Assembly (NCBI GenBank): GCA_965221295.1
Contig: OZ244879.1
Location: forward strand, 868,001 to 932,000
Origin: Bin87 sp965221295
GTDB taxonomy: Bacteria > Chloroflexota > Dehalococcoidia > Lucifugimonadales > UBA3495
DNA: 64,000 nucleotides
Reading direction: 5' to 3'
A program made the translations under genes and the position numbers. A model generated the notes under the pieces. It worked only from the letters and a program-made list of their open reading frames with translations, had not been told where the DNA came from and did no database searches. Of this stretch, positions 45,452-52,026 are shown in pieces (positions within the stretch are counted from its first letter, which is position 1; each line of letters begins with the position of its first letter).

Positions 45452-46882
45452 ATGGCTAACCCGCAGCATATCCAATGGTTGTTAGAAGGCGTTGAGGCTT
45501 GGAACAAGCGCCGCATGGACCGCTTTTTTGATCCTGAGTTGTGGTTCACCCCCGACTTCAGCGAGGCGGATCTCCCCGGTGAACCGCTGTCCGGCGCTCT
45601 GTTGGATTACTCCAATTTCACTGGCGCAGCGCTATGGCGCACTAACCTCACCGGCGCTAACCTCATCCACGCTAACCTCACCCGCGCTAACCTTACCGGC
45701 GCCGACCTTACGGACGCTAACCTTACGGACGCTACCCTGACCGACGCTACCCTGACCGCTGCTGCCCTGACCGGCGCAAACCTTACCCGTGCAGATCTGA
45801 CTCGCGTTTGGCTATCGCGCGCAGTCCTCTCTAAGGCAAACCTAAGAGGCGCAGTCCTCAATGATACGGATCTGGTCGGTGTAGATCTGAAAAACGTTAA
45901 TCTCATGCAGAGCCAACCCTGGGAAGCGAAGATCTTTCCTAGGCCGACTGATGAAACGGTATCTCCGCTACGGTTTAAGGACGTGTGCAAAACCGTAAAA
46001 ACCATAGGTCAATTGCTCGAAATCATCCGGGCCATCAAAGCGCGCTACGAGACGCACCGGAAAGATTTGATCTACTTTTTTCGCGGGGAATCACAACGTG
46101 GGTGGCCTCTTATCCCGTCGCTGGTACGCGGTGGTGCGCTGCAACGCTACGAACAACGCATGCTGCTCGACCTCCTAACCCGTCGCCCCGAGGACTTTAG
46201 CGGCGCGGAGACGGCGCTATCCCGTTGGGTGCTCGCTCGGCACCACGGGTTGAAGACTCGTTTTCTCGACATTACGAGCAATCCCTTGGTCGCCATGTTC
46301 CACGCCTGCGAAGAAAAGGAAGAAAAGGCAGATGCCAAAAACCCAAAGGCAGATGCTCGCTTGCATGTGTTTGCAGTGCCCAGCTCGTTGGTGAAACCCT
46401 ACACAAGCGACGTAATCAGCGTCATTGCCAACTTCGCGAGGTTAGATCGTTATCACCAACAGGTTTTGCTTGGTGAGCAGAATCTGGTGGGCGAGAAAAG
46501 AACCGTCAGAACGAGCGACCATGAATTCGCCAAGCTCAGGCTTTACCAGTTCATCAAACAGGAGAAGCCGTATTTTGAAGAGCGTATAGATCCTAGAGAT
46601 TTCTACCGAGTGTTTGTGGTGGAGCCCCAACAGACATCGGAGCGCATTCGCGCGCAATCCGGGGCGTTCCTGGTTTCCGCGTTCCACACACGATTTGAAC
46701 AACAAGAAATCTTGAAGTGGAACGATGACATCCCGGTTTATGCCCATTATCAACTGACGATACCTGCGGGCAAGAAAACCCAAATCATCGAAGACTTGCA
46801 AATCGCCGGCATTACACGTGAATCCTTGTTCCCCGGACTTGATGAGACAACCAAAGCCATCACGGAACGCTACGAAATGTAA
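45452..46882 (+). CDS. Pentapeptide-repeat plus FRG-domain protein
   Basis: 476 residues of two parts. Residues ~37-153 are pentapeptide repeats with the A(D/N)LxX pattern, forming a right-handed beta-helix. Residues ~205 onward form an FRG domain, with FFRGES (209-214) and HHGLKTRFLD (264-273), the two defining motifs. FRG domains are of unknown activity and are common in accessory, phage-defence-like loci. The base composition is visibly lower in GC than its neighbours, suggesting transfer. The ATG at 45452 follows GGGAGA. Alone on its strand between ordinary metabolic genes; no partner such as a protease or kinase is adjacent. Confidence 0.8.
   Translation: MANPQHIQWLLEGVEAWNKRRMDRFFDPELWFTPDFSEADLPGEPLSGALLDYSNFTGAALWRTNLTGANLIHANLTRANLTGADLTDANLTDATLTDATLTAAALTGANLTRADLTRVWLSRAVLSKANLRGAVLNDTDLVGVDLKNVNLMQSQPWEAKIFPRPTDETVSPLRFKDVCKTVKTIGQLLEIIRAIKARYETHRKDLIYFFRGESQRGWPLIPSLVRGGALQRYEQRMLLDLLTRRPEDFSGAETALSRWVLARHHGLKTRFLDITSNPLVAMFHACEEKEEKADAKNPKADARLHVFAVPSSLVKPYTSDVISVIANFARLDRYHQQVLLGEQNLVGEKRTVRTSDHEFAKLRLYQFIKQEKPYFEERIDPRDFYRVFVVEPQQTSERIRAQSGAFLVSAFHTRFEQQEILKWNDDIPVYAHYQLTIPAGKKTQIIEDLQIAGITRESLFPGLDETTKAITERYEM
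45641..45805 (+). repeat. Eleven in-frame 15-bp units encoding pentapeptide repeats
   Basis: Consecutive 15-bp units such as gctaaccttacggac and gctaccctgaccgac. Several adjacent units are nearly identical at DNA level, which indicates recent duplication rather than only protein-level conservation. Confidence 0.85.
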
Positions 46883-47021
46883 GCGGCACAAGTTTGATGC
46901 GGCCCGGCCCAAGAGTTGGCTCGCCTAGACTTGAGAGTACGGGACCCAAAGTCGCAGCCTATCTATCCCGCAAAATCCATGCAACCCCGCATTAATCGCT
47001 GAGAGTCCAAGGAGAACCGTT

Positions 47022-47945
47022 ATGAAAGCCACTGCTAAGTTGCGCCAGATGTTGGCGTCCGACCGGATGGTCGTCGCCCCGTTCGTCCTCAACGCCCTGC
47101 ACGCCCGCATCGCCGCGGACGTGGGACACCAGGCCGTGTACATGACCGGCGCCGGAACCGCCGCCGAAAAAGGGTTCCCCGACGTGGGTCTGCTGACCAT
47201 GACCGAGATGGTCGCCAACGCCAAGTACATCGCCGACGCCGTGGACATCCCGGTCATCTGCGACGCTGACACGGGTTACGGCAACCCGTTGAACGTGGGC
47301 CGCACGGTTCGCGAGTACGAGGCGGCCGGCGTTGCCGCCATCCACCTGGAAGACCAGGTGTTTCCCAAGAAGTGCGGATTCTTCGCCGGCAAGCAGGTCG
47401 TCTCCGTTGCGGAACACGTGCAGAAGATTCACGCCGCCCTCGACGCCCGCTCCGACCCCGATTTCGTCATCATCGCCCGCTGCGACGCCTACGCCGTCAC
47501 CGGCTGGGAGGACACCGTGGCGCGGTGCCGCGCCTACGTGGACGCCGGCGCCGACCTGGTGTTCGTGGATGGCATAAAGTCCCAGGACGACATCCAGCGC
47601 TACGCCCGGGATCTGGCCGACGTGCCGCGCATGTACAACGGCGACCTGGCCACGACGCGGACCATGGACGAACTCGGCTACAAGATCATGATCTGCGGCA
47701 GCACCATCTGGCTCATCTACAAGCAGGTGCGCGCCGCCTACGAAGAGTTGATGCATGACGGCATGGTCAACCCCGACCGCTACGGCACCCGCTGGGACGT
47801 GGCCTCGGTACTGGGCCTCGACGCCATCTACGAACTGGAAAAGAAGTACGGAGTTCAGGACGTGGGGACTGACGTGGCAGCCCTGGCGGCCGCCCAGGCC
47901 GCGCAGATGGCCGCCGACGCCGCGCCGGTGACCGCGGGCGACTGA
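47022..47945 (+). CDS. Isocitrate lyase/PEP mutase-family enzyme
   Basis: A TIM-barrel C-C or C-P lyase acting on oxo-acids. GLLTMTEMVANAKYIAD, VICDADTGYGNP (metal site), IHLEDQVFPKKCGFFAGKQV (catalytic Cys in KKCG) and IIARCDAYAV are the family signatures. The KKCG cysteine rules in lyases such as 2-methylisocitrate lyase or oxaloacetate decarboxylase-like members rather than PEP mutases. About 40 residues at the C-terminus are Ala-rich. The substrate is unknown. AAGGAG precedes the ATG. Confidence 0.9.
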   Translation: MKATAKLRQMLASDRMVVAPFVLNALHARIAADVGHQAVYMTGAGTAAEKGFPDVGLLTMTEMVANAKYIADAVDIPVICDADTGYGNPLNVGRTVREYEAAGVAAIHLEDQVFPKKCGFFAGKQVVSVAEHVQKIHAALDARSDPDFVIIARCDAYAVTGWEDTVARCRAYVDAGADLVFVDGIKSQDDIQRYARDLADVPRMYNGDLATTRTMDELGYKIMICGSTIWLIYKQVRAAYEELMHDGMVNPDRYGTRWDVASVLGLDAIYELEKKYGVQDVGTDVAALAAAQAAQMAADAAPVTAGD

Positions 47946-48029
47946 TCCACTGGAACTAGAGGTCGGCTGGGACCAATAGTCCGGTGCGACGACTGGTCCG
48001 CAGGTACGACTGATCCTGGAGACGATGAC

Positions 48030-48404
48030 ATGGGCGACCGCTACCAACTGCTCTACGATGGCGACTGTCCCCTGTGCAGCCGGGAGGTTCTGGCTCTGCG
48101 CCGACGGGCTCCCGATGTCATAGAAGCGGTGGACATCATGGCGGCTGACTTTGACCCTGCCGCCTACGGCCTCGACGCGCGGCAGGCCCGGGCAGCGTTG
48201 TACGGAGTAAAGCCCGACGGCACGCTGACCGTGGGCATGGCCAGCCTGAGGGAAGCTTACCGCCTGGCGGGCTTGGGTTGGCTGATCGCATGGACGGGTT
48301 GGTGGCCGGCGCGTCCAGTATGCGACGGGTTCTACCGCTGGTTCGCCCGAAACCGAATGCGCATCAGCCGCGCCCTGGGCCGGCGGGACGAGTGCGGGGT
48401 TTAG
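48030..48404 (+). CDS. DCC-family thiol-disulfide oxidoreductase (DUF393)
   Basis: 124 residues that begin with the family signature YDGDCPLC (Asp10, Cys13, Cys16), a thioredoxin-like CxxC site. LREAYRLAGLGWLIAW and CDGFYRWFARNR are typical later motifs. The function is not established; members are thought to be redox proteins. It sits 84 bp behind the PEP-mutase-family gene. Confidence 0.88.
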   Translation: MGDRYQLLYDGDCPLCSREVLALRRRAPDVIEAVDIMAADFDPAAYGLDARQARAALYGVKPDGTLTVGMASLREAYRLAGLGWLIAWTGWWPARPVCDGFYRWFARNRMRISRALGRRDECGV

Positions 48405-48429
48405 GTGTACCCAAGCAGGCGACGCATAA

Positions 48430-48564
48430 AGAAAACCGGGACGCGTTCGGCGCGTTGGCGCCGCAACCGTCCCGGGTGGGGTTGACGACCTGGCGATGAG
48501 CCTAAACGCGCCAACCTCCTGACACGAGCGGTGGATGTAACGTTGGGACATTCCGCCCACCGCT
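48430..48564 (-). ncRNA. Candidate small RNA 2, minus strand, with intrinsic terminator
   Basis: On the minus strand an 8-bp stem (48527-48534 with 48557-48564) is followed by a terminator-like hairpin (48436-48443 with 48468-48475, ccgggacg/cgtcccgg) and TTTTCTTT. A perfect TATAAT lies just upstream (48571-48576) but lacks a well-spaced -35. The terminator is a degenerate copy of the one in the neighbouring candidate. No gene occupies this stretch. Confidence 0.4.
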
Positions 48565-48644
48565 GGCTACATTATACGCAAATGATACTGACAAGGATAC
48601 TGACCCATCACGCTCCTGTCTGTTGGCTGTTGAAGAGCTGCAAA

Positions 48645-48741
48645 AGAAAAACCGGGGCGTACTCAGTTGGCATTGCCAACCGCAGCCGTCCCGGTATCCA
48701 GGCGCAAGGTGTAGCATTCGCGGAACGCTCCGTCCGGCGCA
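48645..48741 (-). ncRNA. Candidate small RNA 1, minus strand, ~97 nt, promoter and terminator
   Basis: A promoter of the type used elsewhere in the window (TTGACA, 17 bp, TAGCAT, at 48748-48776) is followed after ~95 bases by a nested hairpin and TTTTTCTTTT. The inner stem is gttggc/gccaac (48666-48680) and the outer stem ccggggcg/cgtcccgg (48652-48694). It lies between plus-strand genes, antisense to nothing known. A bidirectional terminator is the alternative. Confidence 0.45.
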
Positions 48742-48747
48742 ACTAAT

Positions 48748-48776
48748 ATGCTAAGGCTCCTGGCAAAACTTGTCAA
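48748..48776 (-). promoter_or_regulatory. Minus-strand promoter for candidate small RNA 1
   Basis: TTGACA, a 17-bp spacer and TAGCAT, read leftwards, just ahead of the DUF3800 start region. Confidence 0.6.
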
Positions 48777-48813
48777 CCCTGACCGCATGCGAATTCAAGG
48801 GAGATTATCGACA

Positions 48814-49578
48814 ATGTTAGCGTTCATAGACGAAAGTGGCCTTCCCAACCAGAACGACAGGCAGGGGGTCGAATGGCCCCGCCCGGTGGTAGTGGCGGCT
48901 TGCTTTGAGGAACGCGATGCTCGAAATATCAGCGGTCGCCTGCACGGCTTGAAGCGAGATGTGTTGGGTCGTGAAAGCGCAGAACTCAAGGGCAGAGCCA
49001 CCATTGATCGTGCTACTTACAGAAATAGCCGTAAACGTGAATACCGCGCGTTTGCCGCAGAGTTTTTCAGCGCCGTATGCAACATGCCAGTTACCATTTT
49101 TGCTGCAATCATGAGAGGGCCGTTTGAGCCGGCCTCGCTCGATAACAGTTATTTGGAAAGACGTTTCCAATTCCTGCTGGAAAGAATCGATTTGCTGGCT
49201 GAAGAAAATAATTCAATGGCAACTGTAATATTCGATGGGGAGCAAAGGGATTTTGAAACCCTTAGTGGTAAGTTCACGCGATTTCTTTATCGGTCCAATC
49301 GTGGCAGAGCCATGGAAAATATAACTGACACACCTTTCTTCGTTGATTCCAAAAATAGCATTGGCATTCAGATTGCCGACATGTGCGCTTACGTGATACG
49401 GGAATACCATGAAAATCGGTTAGATGAAGCGCCGCCGGATCGTGATGACCCGGATTATTACTGGCTTTCGGCCATTCGGCGTTGGTATCCATCGATCTAT
49501 AGCAGCTCTCGTGATTTTCTCGTCAGGAAGGACGAAATGCGATACGGGTTTCATTTCTTGCTAGCTGGTCAGCGGTAA
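48814..49578 (+). CDS. DUF3800-domain protein
   Basis: 254 residues. LAFIDESG at the N-terminus and FVDSKNSIGIQIADMCAYVIREY near the C-terminus are the two conserved acidic motifs of DUF3800, an RNase H-like family whose role is unknown and which is frequent in accessory and defence-like loci. The ATG at 48814 is the one that matches family N-termini and follows AAGGGAGA; an upstream in-frame ATG overlaps the minus-strand promoter at 48748. It has lower GC than its neighbours, so it may have been acquired. Confidence 0.82.
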   Translation: MLAFIDESGLPNQNDRQGVEWPRPVVVAACFEERDARNISGRLHGLKRDVLGRESAELKGRATIDRATYRNSRKREYRAFAAEFFSAVCNMPVTIFAAIMRGPFEPASLDNSYLERRFQFLLERIDLLAEENNSMATVIFDGEQRDFETLSGKFTRFLYRSNRGRAMENITDTPFFVDSKNSIGIQIADMCAYVIREYHENRLDEAPPDRDDPDYYWLSAIRRWYPSIYSSSRDFLVRKDEMRYGFHFLLAGQR

Positions 49579-49582
49579 CCTT

Positions 49583-50551
49583 ATGTGGGTCATACTTGCG
49601 CTGGGTAGTTCGCTGGCGTTTTGCTTCGTCAGCGTTTGCGACAAGCGGCTGCTGTCCTTCCACTTCCAGGGAGTCTCGCCGCTCTGCCTGTGGTGCGGCG
49701 TCTGCGGGATGGCGTATGGCTCAGCGCTGTTGCTGTTGGTGGGGATTCCCGACGGCGCTTCCTGGCAGGTGACGCTATCCCCGGTGGCCGCGGGCCTGCT
49801 GATGGGATGCTCCGTTACGCTCCTGTTTCGCGGCCTAAGGCTGATGGAAGCCTCCCGCGCCGTGGCCATCGCGCAGACCAACCCCATCTACGTCGCCATC
49901 CTGGCCCAGCTGTTCCTGGATGAGCGTATTTCAATCGGACAATGGGGCGGCATTGCTCTGGTGGTGGTGGGCGCGGCCCTGATTTCCCTACGGCTGTTCC
50001 AGGAGCGGCCCTACGGACGCGTCGGGCCGGGTATGAGCCTGCCCACCGCGGCGGCGCTTGCCCTGGGCGACCGGACGGCGGTGTATGGGCCAGCGATTCT
50101 ACTGTTGAGCGCGCTGTGCGCCGCTGGCAGCTTCGTGGTCATCAAAGCCTCGCTGAACGCGGATCTTCCAGTGTTGACGGTTTTCGGAATGCAGCAGGCG
50201 ACGGTTGGGGCGGTTTTCGTTGTCGTTGGGCTCAGTGGCGGCCCGACCGCGGCCCGACAACTCTGGGCGGCCGTCCGCCGGCCCACGGCGCTGGGGATGC
50301 TGGCCACGGGCGAGTCGCTGATGCCGGCGGTCTCCATCCTGTTGTCGGTGTACGCGTACAGCATGGGCCCAGCTTCGCTGGTGGCCGCGGCCTTGGCCAC
50401 TCGGCCGCTGTTCGTGTTCATCGCGTCAACCATCCTATCGAGGGTGCGCTGGCATTTGCTAGACGAATCGCTATCGCCGCAGGCTCTGGCGTTGAAGGGC
50501 GCATCAATCGCCATGATTGTGGGGGGAGTCGGCGCCCTCAGTTTGGGATAG
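49583..50551 (+). CDS. EamA/DMT-superfamily transporter
   Basis: 322 residues with ten predicted transmembrane helices in two EamA halves, the first with SRAVAIAQTNPIYVAILAQLFLDERIS and the second from about residue 165 onward, with YAYSMGPASLVAAALATRPLFVFIAS. This is the drug/metabolite exporter superfamily; the substrate is unknown. It starts 4 bp after DUF3800, so the two are in one transcript, but they need not be functionally linked. Confidence 0.85.
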   Translation: MWVILALGSSLAFCFVSVCDKRLLSFHFQGVSPLCLWCGVCGMAYGSALLLLVGIPDGASWQVTLSPVAAGLLMGCSVTLLFRGLRLMEASRAVAIAQTNPIYVAILAQLFLDERISIGQWGGIALVVVGAALISLRLFQERPYGRVGPGMSLPTAAALALGDRTAVYGPAILLLSALCAAGSFVVIKASLNADLPVLTVFGMQQATVGAVFVVVGLSGGPTAARQLWAAVRRPTALGMLATGESLMPAVSILLSVYAYSMGPASLVAAALATRPLFVFIASTILSRVRWHLLDESLSPQALALKGASIAMIVGGVGALSLG

Positions 50552-50647
50552 TCGCGTCAATTTACGCATATGATGCGCTAGCGCCGCCAATTGAACAATT
50601 AATCGTCATAGGTTAGCCGAATAAATACAATTGAATGCCATTGATGG

Positions 50648-50676
50648 TTGACAATCGGCAACGGAATGACTATCAT
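50648..50676 (+). promoter_or_regulatory. Near-consensus promoter for the Lrp-type regulator
   Basis: TTGACA, a 17-bp spacer and TATCAT, in an AT-rich gap. The leader to the ATG at 50752 is about 70 bases. Confidence 0.7.
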
Positions 50677-50751
50677 CTTTCGGCAATCTATTCGCCGAGG
50701 ATGCGGGATTAGCGCTGCGCTCGGCGAATTCCGTATGGAGTCGACCAGCCA

Positions 50752-51186
50752 ATGGATGAACTTGACCTGAAAATTATCGGAATTCTTCAGTCCGATGGAC
50801 GCGCTTCGAACGCCAAGATAGCTCGGGCTGTTGGCGTCAGCGAGGGCACGGTGCGCCGCCGGTTGCGCCGCCTGATCAAAGATGACATCGTCCACGTGGT
50901 GGCGGTGCCAAACTTGGAGAGGATGGGATATGGCACCACGGCTTTGATCGGACTGGAGACGGGTCCTGGCAAATCCGACGCGGTTGCCGAGCGTATCGCC
51001 GACCTGGACGAAGCCCACTACGTGGTGGTCGCCACCGGCCCCTACGATGTCTTCGTCTGGACCGCCTTGGAGTCGGCGGAAAGCTTGGGGGACTTCCTGC
51101 GCACGCAGATTGGCGTGATTGACGGCGTTCAGAAGACGCAAACCTTCGTCACGCTTTCCACCAAGAAGCGATTCACCCGGGTGTAA
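50752..51186 (+). CDS. Lrp/AsnC-family transcriptional regulator
   Basis: 144 residues. The N-terminal helix-turn-helix is ELDLKIIGILQSDGRASNAKIARAVGVSEGTVRRRLRRL. The RAM ligand domain (TTALIGLETGPG, YVVVATGPYDVFVWTALES, QKTQTFVTLSTKK) follows. It binds an amino acid or small metabolite and DNA. The 200-bp gap upstream is AT-rich with several TTGA/CAAT palindromic bits, as expected for autoregulation. Its nearest neighbours are a transporter and a ferredoxin. Confidence 0.93.
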   Translation: MDELDLKIIGILQSDGRASNAKIARAVGVSEGTVRRRLRRLIKDDIVHVVAVPNLERMGYGTTALIGLETGPGKSDAVAERIADLDEAHYVVVATGPYDVFVWTALESAESLGDFLRTQIGVIDGVQKTQTFVTLSTKKRFTRV

Positions 51187-51238
51187 TGGGGAGTTCTCCA
51201 CCAACCGGGTCGGGGTCGCCGCGGCGGGCTCTTCCCGG

Positions 51239-51266
51239 TTGCATCACATTGCCGCCGTGCTATAAT
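51239..51266 (+). promoter_or_regulatory. Promoter for the ferredoxin gene
   Basis: TTGCAT, a 16-bp spacer and a perfect TATAAT, 99 bp upstream of the start codon. Confidence 0.65.
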
Positions 51267-51365
51267 TTCGCAATTACGGCAAGCGCCTTGCGCCGCCAAG
51301 TCGCTGGCCGCTTGATCAGGGACGATTGACCGTACCACACCACATCAACCGAGGGGAAAGCCGCT

Positions 51366-51608
51366 ATGACCTACATCATTACCGAGCCGTGTGTCGGCGT
51401 GAAAGACGCCGCCTGCGTCGATGTCTGCCCGGTAGATTGCATCTACACCACCGATGACGACGACATGTACTTCATCAGCCCCGATGAGTGCATCGATTGC
51501 GCGGCCTGTGAGCCGGTGTGCCCCGTAACGGCCATTTTCGCCGAGGAAGCGGTGCCGGCGATGTATGAGGAATACATCAAGATCAACTACGACTACTTCA
51601 GCAAGTAG
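51366..51608 (+). CDS. fdxA: 7Fe-type ferredoxin ([3Fe-4S][4Fe-4S])
   Basis: 80 residues. Cysteines 9, 17 and 52 correspond to the [3Fe-4S] ligands and 21, 42, 45 and 48 to the [4Fe-4S] ligands of Azotobacter ferredoxin I, with Cys25 free. The acidic insert TTDDDD (28-33) separates the motifs. The protein is a low-potential electron carrier. It has its own promoter and a terminator. Confidence 0.95.
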   Translation: MTYIITEPCVGVKDAACVDVCPVDCIYTTDDDDMYFISPDECIDCAACEPVCPVTAIFAEEAVPAMYEEYIKINYDYFSK

Positions 51609-51689
51609 CGCCGCGCCGGCTGCCCGCCGTTCGGCTCGGCGACCCAACCCGACCCGAACGCAGTCTCTGCGACAGTCGTCAGAATCTCT

Positions 51690-51721
51690 CCGCCCGGCGC
51701 TCCGCAGCCGGGCGGATGTTT
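51690..51721 (+). terminator. Probable terminator after the ferredoxin gene
   Basis: A 9-bp GC stem (ccgcccggc with gccgggcgg) followed by ATGTTTA, 82 bp after the stop. Confidence 0.55.
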
Positions 51722-51785
51722 AACGCCTTCCCGCCGCCCATCCACCTCCGGAACTGAGCCGTTCCTAGCGTCGATGGACAGCCCC

Positions 51786-52010
51786 GGAGAGCCGCCACAT
51801 CCACGGGAGAGCCGCCACATCCACGGGAGAGCCGCCACATCCACGGGAGAGCCGCCACAATCACCGGGAGAGCCGCCACAATCACCGGGAGAGCCGCCAC
51901 AATCACCGGGAGAGCCGCCACATCGACGGGAGAGCCGCCACAATCACCGGGAGAGCCGCCACATCCACGGGAGAGCCGCCACAATCACCGGGAGAGCCGC
52001 CACATCCAGA
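51786..52010 (+). repeat. Eleven tandem 20/21-bp repeats forming the aconitase leader
   Basis: Eleven contiguous units beginning ggagagccgccaca, either 20 bp (ending tccacg) or 21 bp (ending atcaccg), ending 16 bp before the aconitase ATG. Every unit carries GGAGAG, which resembles a ribosome-binding site, and the array runs directly into the real GGAGGAG site at 52011-52017. Confidence 0.92.
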
Positions 52011-52026
52011 GGAGGAGTGAAACGCA

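Noticed and set aside
46992..48560. A 522-codon minus-strand frame across the PEP mutase and DCC genes
   Set aside because: It is antisense to two well-supported enzymes and has a repetitive Gly/Val/His composition.
51786..52010. A CRISPR array
   Set aside because: The repeats are directly contiguous with no unique spacers, and no cas genes are present.
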